A DNA stretch of 64,000 nt, from assembly GCA_034440615.1 (NCBI GenBank), contig JAOTOM010004288.1, forward strand, positions 124,001 to 188,000. The letters run 5' to 3'. Below, piece by piece: positions 56,296 to 64,000 of the stretch (position 1 is the stretch's first letter; each line of letters starts with the position of its first letter). Source of the DNA: Ashinkailepas kermadecensis (lineage: Eukaryota > Arthropoda > Thecostraca > Neolepadidae). The notes below the pieces were generated by a model. That model had not been told where the DNA came from. It made no database searches and saw nothing but the letters and a program-made list of their open reading frames with translations. The translations under genes and the position numbers were made by a program.

Positions 56296-56341
56296 TTAGT
56301 TAGTTATTTGGGCTTTAGAGCGTTTCGACCAGAAATGGTCC
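56296..56341 (-). mobile_element. Hairpin retroposon remnant
   Basis: Reversed it ends with GCTCTAAAGCCCAAATAACTAACTAAC-type sequence (family tail), with a diverged, partly deleted hairpin. Confidence 0.5.
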
Positions 56342-56510
56342 CAGTGGCACAAATGGCATCAGTGGTACCAGCGGCACGAATGGCGTCAGTGGTATCAGCG
56401 GCACGAATGGCATCAGTGGTACCAGTGGCACGAGTGGCATCAGTGGCACCAGCGGCACGAGTGGCACCAATGGTGCCAGTGCTACAGCGGCATGCCGTGG
56501 CGCGACACCT
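56341..56510. repeat. 9-bp array with 27-bp higher order
   Basis: Units follow GGYAYSART (for example GGCATCAGT, GGTACCAGC, GGCACGAAT), grouped in threes. It lies about 290 bp upstream of RBBP6-like exon a. Confidence 0.85.
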
Positions 56511-56749
56511 TGGTCGGCGCGGTCAGTGGTGTCTCGACAGTGGATGGCTGGCACGCACAGCCCCGGGGGGGGGCGGGGCGTGTGACGACGCTTGGTACCC
56601 GCTGGAGGTGGTGTCGGCAGTCACCGGGTGAAGCTCACAGTCGCCCACATCCAGTGGAAGGGGGGGGGGTCGGCAGTCACCGGGTGTGAGACTCTCAGTC
56701 GCCTGCACTCGGCACCAGCTTCGGGCTCACCATGTTGCTGACCATGTCA

Positions 56750-57330
56750 CCATGTCAACAGGAAACTGTGCCGTCTTTGTGGCGGTGTCAAAAGGAAACT
56801 GTGCCGTCTTTGTGGCGGTGTCAGCAGGGTACTGTGTCGTCTCCAGGGCGGCAGTCAGGGGGTCTTGGTGTCTCCCCTAGCAACTAAAAATACATGATAT
56901 CAAACATGAAATTCTGATATTTTTTTACCACGCAAAACCCTAAAATTTCGGGCCCTTCGTGCGCCGAGAGCTGTCTCTGCTACGCCACATTTTTGGGTCG
57001 GGCCCCACTTCGGAAAATGCTGGCTGCGCCATCGGTCTTCTTTGTGGCGATGTCAGCAGTAAACTGCGTCTTCTTTGTACAGGTGTCAACAGAGGACTGT
57101 GTCGCATTTGTGGCCGTGTCAGCAGGACACTATGTCGTCTCGATGGCATTGTCAGCGGGAAACTGTCTTCTTTGCGGCGGTGTCATCAGGAAGCTATGTC
57201 GCTTTTGAGGCTGTGTAAGCATTAAACTACATTGCCTTCATGGTAATGGCAACATAAAAATGTGTTGTCTTCGCGGCGGTGTCAACATGAAAACGTGTCG
57301 TCTTTGTGGCACTGCCAGGAGGTTGCATGG
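56750..57330. repeat. 33-bp degenerate minisatellite
   Basis: Units around GGAAACTGTGCCGTCTTTGT with GGCGGTGTCA, near perfect at 56755-56830 and diverged to 57330, interrupted at about 56870-57020. Non-coding. Confidence 0.8.
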
Positions 57331-57339
57331 CGTTCTCGT

Positions 57340-58241
57340 TCGCACTAACCTATATTGATTCGCACTAATCCACTGTACCTAAAAAATAACTATATGGTGC
57401 CTGGAACACCACATCTGCATCTCGATGGAAACTGCAGTGCTTGTGATACGCACCACTGGAACCGGGACAAACATTCCTCAGGTGGTAATATGCCCAACAG
57501 CGATTCCCATGCACATAGGCCGGATGAGTTGTTCTATCGCGACTACTCGTCCCTGAATTCCCTGCACTGCCCCTCGCACCATTTCCAAAATCCCCCCCCC
57601 CCCCCGAAACGTCATGGTAGCAAATAACGGGGATTAGTATCGAGTCCTCGATGATGTTAAATTTCGCCGAACAACTTTCACGGCGACAATTATAAGCCAA
57701 CTCGAAATAGACACAGGAAGGGCAACCGAGATGAAGCCCATTCCCATTCTCCCCAATAGCAACTCTTGGGATTTGCCGTTAAAAATGGCATCTGCTTTAA
57801 ATGAGATTGCTCCTATTCCCGATGTGCGTGCCTCCTTCATTGGTGGTTAGCTTTAATGTTGTTGGAGTGCGTGCTTTTAATGGTTAGATACCACGAGCAC
57901 TCTCCCGGGCATAATTAGGCACGAGGCTTGTTTGCTTAGTTAGAAGACAACGAAATTTCGAGGGCCCATGCCCAAAGCCCCACCCGTCAAGTATGATCTG
58001 CCCCACCATCGCACGCAGAAAACAGATATACAAACTTCTATGACACAAAATGTGTACTTATCATGGTTTGTGGCCATAGCATAAAATTGTATGCTATGAC
58101 CACATTTTATTGACCACTTTATGCATTATCCATAAAACAGCCGTCTTTAACCGACAAGTGGTAACAATGTCAGAAAACCTGGAATTAACAAGACTGGGCG
58201 CATGGACGCCAGGAACTCATCGCGAGATTGACAATAGCCTT
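57340..58241. other. No supported gene
   Basis: Several open frames of 60-111 codons on both strands without a recognised domain. No RBBP6 DWNN, CCHC or RING motif was found. Confidence 0.4.
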
Positions 58242-58255
58242 GAGTCGAAACGTTG

Positions 58256-58309
58256 GTTGGTTATTTGGGCTTAGGGGCGCATCGACTGCTTTGGTCGTAC
58301 AGCGCCCAG
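58256..58309 (-). mobile_element. 54-bp hairpin retroposon, best preserved
   Basis: Perfect 14-bp duplication GAGTCGAAACGTTG (58242-58255 and 58310-58323). Reversed it starts TGGGCGC, has stems GGGCGC/GCGCCC and CGAC/GTCG, and ends AATAACCAACC. Confidence 0.9.
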
Positions 58310-58323
58310 GAGTCGAAACGTTG

Positions 58324-59239
58324 ACAATTTTGCTATTAACATAAAACTTTCGGGTACGACATTACGGAACTTACTCCAGAGGTAAAGCGAGTCGCTTCAT
58401 GGAGTCGCACATATTAGCCCGTACCCGTTTCCTAGTGGTATTATCTCGGTTATGAAACACTCCCCTTTGCTTAGGAGCACCCCGTGTCGGGAGACCACCG
58501 CGAGAGTAACTGCATGCAATGACATGACATCATTTTCATTAATGGGAACACTTCTCAGTGAAGGGTGTTGGCAGTGTTGAGAGAGACCCTCTGTTTCGTA
58601 CATCTGTCACAGCATCAGGACAGCCAACAGTGCGTCCATGCGCAGTGACGGAGACCCCTTTCAACCGACCAACTTATACAAGATCAATAAACAGATGCCA
58701 TCCCTTCTCAGTTATGTATGCCATTCCAGTAATTGGCAGTCCTTGTCTCCAACAGGCAGCCCACACCAGAGCAGGGCTTCCAACAGCCAATGCTTCGGTT
58801 CTTCACTGTGTCCACGATCCCCGGCAAGGGGTGTATCTTAGTACACTTTCGAGGGAGAACGTATCCATTTCCCCCGCCATGCTGCACTATGACCTACGAT
58901 GAATTGCACCTCCCCTAAAGTGGAGTGGTCAGTTCAGAGAGCACCATCGCTCAGCATAATTTTTATCCGGCACAGAAACAATACCTTCCACTATCCCGAT
59001 TTTGTGTGCACGCATCATAAATTGGCATTGGCAAGCTAGATCAAAACTTTCCGGTGGGATTAAACGTGAGTCTTGGAGCAATGGGCGGAAGCACATATGT
59101 CACTTTCATTAAACTGCGAAAACCAATTCGCCCGGAAAAAAATCCATGCAGGCATAACTGTGATGGTGGAATGAAAATATTATGGGAAAAATGTTATCTC
59201 TATGTACTTCAGCTAGGAGCAGGAATTGTGGGAATCGTT
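58324..59239. other. No supported gene
   Basis: Overlapping open frames at 58558-58918 show no known family. Confidence 0.4.
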
Positions 59240-59900
59240 AATAGGAGTGAAGCATAACAGCAAGGAACCCATGAAAAAAAAACTGTGCTTAGCCTATGTA
59301 TGACCTCACTTGGAATATTATGTACAGGCATGGAGCCCTTATTTAGAAAGAGTGCAGCGCAAAACCACTATATTCATCAGTGGACAAGGTAACTTGGAAT
59401 ATGGAGAAAGCCTTATGACATTACATATGTACTCACCCAAGTATAGGAGATTGAGGGATGATATTGAAATGTACAAAATCGTCAAATGATTACATGTCAA
59501 TCTGAACGATGCTCTCCTATTTAGAGTATCACATAGGGGTCAGCAATTCAGCTTAGACAAACCAAGGTGTAGGACAGCTAAGCGACAACAGGTTTTCAGT
59601 CAAAGTGTGGTTGATCAATAGAACGCACCGCCTGCTGATGTTGTGGGGAGTCACTCATTGAATGTATTTAAAAATAGGATGGACAAGTGTTTTAGGTTGG
59701 ATAATATTTTTTTAGTTATAATTAGAGGTGGGTGGGGTGATATTTATGCTAGCAGGTATACACCGTGTAAACACCCTTTAAGCAGACGTGGATGCAGTTC
59801 GGAAATTACTTATGGGGTACGGGTATGGAGGAGTGTGTTATGCAATATCAAGTGAATACTGATAGATAAGTTGGGGTAGATAGATACTTTGGAACGGGGA
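59240..59900 (+). mobile_element. CR1-like LINE copy 5, C-terminal and UTR part
   Basis: Matches 5935-6560 of the long copy (same C-terminal block, many frameshifts), and also has the C-terminal segment that copy 3 lacks. Cut by the insertion at 59905. Confidence 0.8.
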
Positions 59901-59904
59901 TTAA

Positions 59905-60761
59905 CCAGCACCGTCTTGGTGGGTTGATATTCGCCCCCCCCCCTAAGGTTTTCCACTGATGGTGAAAGAACGGCGCGCGTCAGCGCGCCGAAATTTAGTA
60001 TACCTTTTCCCACATCAATTTTGCATGTTTAAAAATTTTGAGGTCAGGTCATCTAGGGTCAACGAGTCGTCACGCTTTAACGGATAAAGATATTTTAACG
60101 AAACTTTCAGCGTATGCTTATCTTTAGGGACGAAACAAAACGCACCAGAGGATTTTTTCTTCCGTTTTTGATTACCTATTAGTTTTGCATATTTGCCCAT
60201 TAGAGCTAAAATCGAAGATTCTGGCTAAAGTAAACATTCTTGTATGAGTTAGTTTGTTATTTGGGCTTAGGGCGCGTCGGCAACTATGGCCATATTGCGC
60301 CCAACCATTTTTTATGAGAGCAAGTTGACTTCGAATGACGTTTTTCGGTACGCTCTACCCATTATAAAAAAAATGAAAGAAAATTAAACTCAAAATTTTT
60401 AAATTTCAAAAAAATAAAATTGTGATTTTTGGGTGGGCAAAAATGTTGACGCCATGGTCGATTTCACCTTCCTTTTCTGATTCAAATAATACTTGTTTTT
60501 TTCTTCTTCAAATCTCTCCCAAAATGAACTCCCCAGAGCCAAAAACATGATTGTAAGTCGTGAAAACCTAGGCCCCCTAGTGACGTCACTTTTTTGTGGA
60601 TACAATTTTTGGGGCGGTGTCTGGCCCTACTCGTCGAGCGCTTTCCGATGACACCTCTTTCGTTTTCGTGCGACGCTTAGTTTGGAGATTAGAGGGGGGG
60701 GGTTGTATCACCCCCCCCCCCGAGACGGGGTGTGAGGATATGACCGGAAAGACGGGGAGGG
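59905..60761. mobile_element. Second piggyBac-like non-autonomous element (857 bp)
   Basis: Left TTAA|CCAGCACCGTCTT; the right end reversed reads CCCTCCCCGTCTT beside TTAT. Left-end architecture (GATATTCG before a C run) matches the element at 8582. It contains a hairpin retroposon at 60249-60305. No transposase. Confidence 0.6.
60249..60305 (-). mobile_element. Hairpin retroposon (57 bp) nested in the piggyBac-like element
   Basis: Approximate duplication CATTCTTGTATGAG / CATTTTTTATGAG. The stem GGGCGC/GCGCCC is intact; inner GGC/GCC replaces CGAC/GTCG. Confidence 0.75.
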
Positions 60762-61045
60762 TTATGGTATTGATTCGGGTTGTCGATCCCTCGATCCACG
60801 CATGTTACGCGAGATCGAGTGAATAGGGCTAGTCATGATGAGGTGCAGGTGGGTGGATAGGTATTGGTGGGTGGGTACGATGTTGGTAGATAGCTCATTT
60901 AGAATTTGGGGTATAGTTTTGGTTGAGATGTTGAGTATCTTTATGTCCATGCTTACAGTATCTTCCCTTCACAGGCGTAACCCAGATGGGCCACTGATGC
61001 TTCTATGAAGTCTTAACACTTTATGACTTGACGACTTTATGATAT
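60762..61045 (+). mobile_element. CR1-like LINE 3' end
   Basis: UTR sequence with CCCAGATGGGCCACTG, ending ACTTTATG ACTTGACG ACTTTATG. It partly repeats UTR already present left of the insertion, so two LINE copies or a duplication are involved. Confidence 0.75.
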
Positions 61046-63105
61046 CAAACGCTTCTTTATACCCTGCAGAGAAATTTCCGAGGATGTTGAAGAAACTTTT
61101 CATATTCAAGGCACTTCGCAAAAAGAAATAAGAGAACAAGAGTTCACTGTCCACGAAAATGAGGTCCAGAAGGATGCATCCAACACAAAAAAGCCCTACC
61201 CTTTTTCATTCACATAGATCACGCTGGTTTACTAAAACTTCGAAAGCGCCCCGACAAGGTGTGAGGCAAATACAGGCAAATACAGCAAGCGAACTTTCTT
61301 GACATCTCCTATATGCTCGGCACTAAACATCCCAGGGAGGAAATATGTTCGGACGTTTAAAGCCCAAACATGTGACGCGATGCACAGCGAACCCCTATCG
61401 AGAGGACCATGCAGAATATACGCGGTGCCAATTTGGTGCAATTCGGAAACATTCCATGTTGTTACACGATGGCCAGCATCAGAAAAATACAGGCCGGCGT
61501 TCAGCCAGGGTGTCATTTAATGAATGTGATCGGGAGTGCACAGGTTCATGCAAGACAAACTGAGGTTCACACAAGGTATTGGAAGGTCTTGCTTGGGCTA
61601 CTCGAGAAAAAAAAAACGGAGCGCGTGAATCCGCTATGCCTTTTTCTTTCGTCAACTTTGAGTGGGCTCGATTCAACATTGGAGGGGCACGCGCTCCTCC
61701 AAAAGTATACACGTCACCTGTGCGACCAACATGCGTGGCACGAGGGATAAGCTTTTCACTACGGGTTCACTACGGGTGTGCACGCATCCATCCATCCATT
61801 AGCGAGATACGTGCATCCACAAAGATCAAAACAAAAGCTGAATAATGCCCGACGAATGGCAGATCAAGAAGCTCGTTTTAAACCCATTCCAGGTGTCAAA
61901 TACGAAATGCATCCAATACAAAATACTAGTCAGATTTGGACGGCTTTTTCGGAACAATGACTTCGTGATGCAACGTGGGTAGATTTGGAAATTCAACTTC
62001 AAATTGTTCATTGTTCAAATTCGCAATTTTAGGAGTCGAGACGAGGACGTCCATACAATTCCAAGTTCAGACATCTTCAAAATACTGAGGAATACATCAC
62101 CAAACTGGGAATTGGGATTCATCTCGAGGTACGAAATCAGTTGAATTATATTCCATTTCCATTGTCTGCGACAAATTCCTCAGGAATATTTTAAAGGACA
62201 TATTTCGCAATGCCCAACGGGCAAATTTGGACGCACCGTTTCGAGAAAGCAGCTGATTCCTGCCAAGTTTCTTTACAAATCGGCCACTCTGGAGGGCACG
62301 GCCGGAACGATCTGACCCCTGATTCACGGCAGCAAGCTACGCTAACGGCACGTACTTAGCCGTCCAAACGTATCCGCGCGACTTGAATGACGTGTTCATT
62401 CTCATGTAGGCATCACAAGCACATGCTATTGCCTGTCGTAGTAAATACCAAAAGCGCCCTTTCAAAACCAACGTTGGGTTGAACAGGGGTTCACAAGAAC
62501 GAACCCATCGGCTGACGCATATTTTCCGATCAATACCTGAATGTGATTGGCTGCCTTCCAGTACTGAGGTGTGGGCAGTTCTGTGTTTGACTTAAACATC
62601 ATTATTCAGCTGCGCCACTTTTTAACGCATGCTTGCGCTGATTTGCGGCCAGGACAATGATTACAAAGGCGCCAGATTGATTACAGATCAAACATTGCTT
62701 GCATGCAAGTGAGAACTGTTGTCCTGAGGCACAGCTTCCGCTCGCAATCGCGCTTTTCCAGCTCTGTTCGGCGACTTCAAGCTCCGTTTGTGGTAATAGC
62801 CATATGTTTCTTTTTTTAGTGGTGGGAGCAAGCATATTCGGCCGATCCGTTATCGCGGTTGGGGGCCACACACACATTATACTTGTGGTGGGCCCAAATA
62901 CATTGGTATTAGTGAAGAACCAATGACACAACAAAAAAATACAGCTTCGTCAACAATGGTGCGGACAGCCAGGGACGGTGACGGGGATCGGAGGGGCACC
63001 GGCTGGTCAGCAGCATCCTGAGGGTGTTCAGGGTCCCGGTGGAACTACGGCGGACTTTAGCCGGGAGGTGTACCTTCTCGATGGGGCGCCACACGCGCCA
63101 ACGGA
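61046..63105. other. No supported gene
   Basis: Unassigned. Frames at 61232-61750 and 62602-62934 carry no recognised motif. Confidence 0.4.
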
Positions 63106-63210
63106 CACCACCATTCACAGGGGCGCCAATAGCGCAGACAGGCACCACCATTAGCAGGGGCGCCAATAGCGCAGACAGGCACCACCATTAACAGGGGCGC
63201 CACAGACAAT
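63106..63210. repeat. 37-bp tandem, 2.8 units
   Basis: CACCACCATT starts units at 63106, 63143 and 63180; units also share GGGGCGCCAATAGCGCAGAC. Confidence 0.85.
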
Positions 63211-63299
63211 AACAGGTCCTTGTTGACCGGTGTGAGTGCCTATAGTGCTTTGGTTCATCGGTTGAGTATTGTTCACCCAGGAGGTAGAATTATTAAACA

Positions 63300-63930
63300 A
63301 CGAAACAGTCATCTTGAGGTGACTTTGGAGGCGAGGTGCTGAGGCCCGTCAAAGCACATCCAACCCTGGTCATAGGGCGTCCCTTCGACGGCAGGGAGCC
63401 AGGATCTCATCACAGAGCTCCCTTCCAGCAATACCGCGTCCGAGGCCCGTCAAAGGACAGTAAGTCCCGCGATAGTGTACCTATTTTCCGTGACAAAGCG
63501 ATAGTGGCCCAATTTGTCATGACAAAGGCACCCCGCCGGTCACGGAACGTACGTGCACTCTTACAGGGGAGCCCGAGTCACGTGGGAACAGTTAGAGTAA
63601 TGGAAGCCTATTTCTGTCATAGTGCAGTGTGAGACACGTGACAACCTTCACAACAGCGGCACTCCATGTCTGACACAGGGCCACCCGAGTCACGTGATAA
63701 CCCTCACAGTAATGGCAGATTATCTGTCATCGAATAGTCCGAGCCTTCAGCGAAATCGGACGTATATTTCAGTCACAGGGCTGCATTTTCGGGATTCAGT
63801 CATGGCATGTCCTTTTTCGACGACAGGGCGACTGCGTCTCGTCGCAATGGGTCGTCCCTTCTCAAGGAGTCAATGGAGTTCGTCACATTGGCGCCCTTTC
63901 AGAAATGGCGCTATCTTCTCTCGCAGGACT
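63300..63930. repeat. Degenerate repeats with CACGTG sites
   Basis: Loose recurrence of GAGGCCCGTCAAAG (two copies) and of CCCGAGTCACGTG-containing blocks (two or three copies). No gene. Confidence 0.5.
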
Positions 63931-63944
63931 GCCCTTTATATTGC

Positions 63945-64000
63945 TAGTTGATTTCACAACGCGTCGACTGTTTTGGGTCATACGGCGTCGCCAATCTCAC
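63945..64000 (-). repeat. SINE 3' portion cut by the right edge
   Basis: Matches the 3' hairpin and start of the body of the SINE at 17300-17385, with stems ACGC/GCGT and GAC/GTC. The copy continues past the window. Confidence 0.65.

Noticed and set aside
58558..58918. Overlapping plus-strand frames of 60-115 codons
   Set aside because: Three frames are open at once with no motif; no evidence for coding.
1..64000. SINE copies of one family at both window edges as a sign of a circular or terminally repeated molecule
   Set aside because: The edge pieces come from different parts of a common dispersed SINE; coincidence given its density.

Overview
The window is eukaryotic and almost certainly arthropod. 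It contains spliced genes with GT-AG introns, many SINEs and LINEs, and scattered TTAGG runs (the common arthropod telomere motif). One complete conserved gene is closest in wording to the insect form of the complex I subunit NDUFB10. I cannot name the species; a crustacean or chelicerate would fit the repeat load and the GC-rich exons.

Two host genes can be built exon by exon, both on the minus strand. NDUFB10 is complete: four coding exons at 37086-36999, 32918-32783, 30450-30311 and 18447-18335 give 477 nt and 158 residues with every splice phase matching, spread over 18.8 kb. The second is the 3' part of a large arginine/serine-rich gene: seven exons from 56026 to 45088, about 1,174 residues, all phases matching, most like RBBP6/Snama. 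Its DWNN, zinc-knuckle and RING exons are not visible here and probably lie beyond the right edge.

Layout: 1-8 kb is a pile of CR1-like LINE copies in one orientation, with a SINE insertion and a 166-bp triplication. 8.5-9.6 kb is a piggyBac-like non-autonomous element. 10-13 kb holds two tRNA-headed SINEs and a ~1 kb/1 kb foldback. 18-37 kb is NDUFB10, whose last intron carries a 5.76-kb hAT-like element made largely of a 21-bp minisatellite, and whose first intron carries an antisense Merlin/ISXO2-like transposase exon. 37-45 kb is intergenic, with three small hAT-like elements and an RNase H-bearing LINE fragment. 45-56 kb is the RBBP6-like gene, with tandem arrays in most introns. 57-64 kb is mostly unassigned, with another CR1-like copy and a second piggyBac-like element.

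Three patterns stand out. First, a ~54-bp hairpin followed by an (AACC)n/(AACT)n tail recurs about every 5 kb, several times with clean 14-15-bp target-site duplications and the same 5' end. It is also the 3' domain of the longer tRNA-headed SINEs, and its stem shows compensatory base changes. Second, two minisatellites abut exons and repeat the adjoining splice-site sequence (the NDUFB10 exon 4 acceptor and an RBBP6-like exon donor). Third, hAT-like termini enclose a minisatellite that grades from decayed to near-perfect units. All family assignments come from reading motifs; no searches or transcript data were available.
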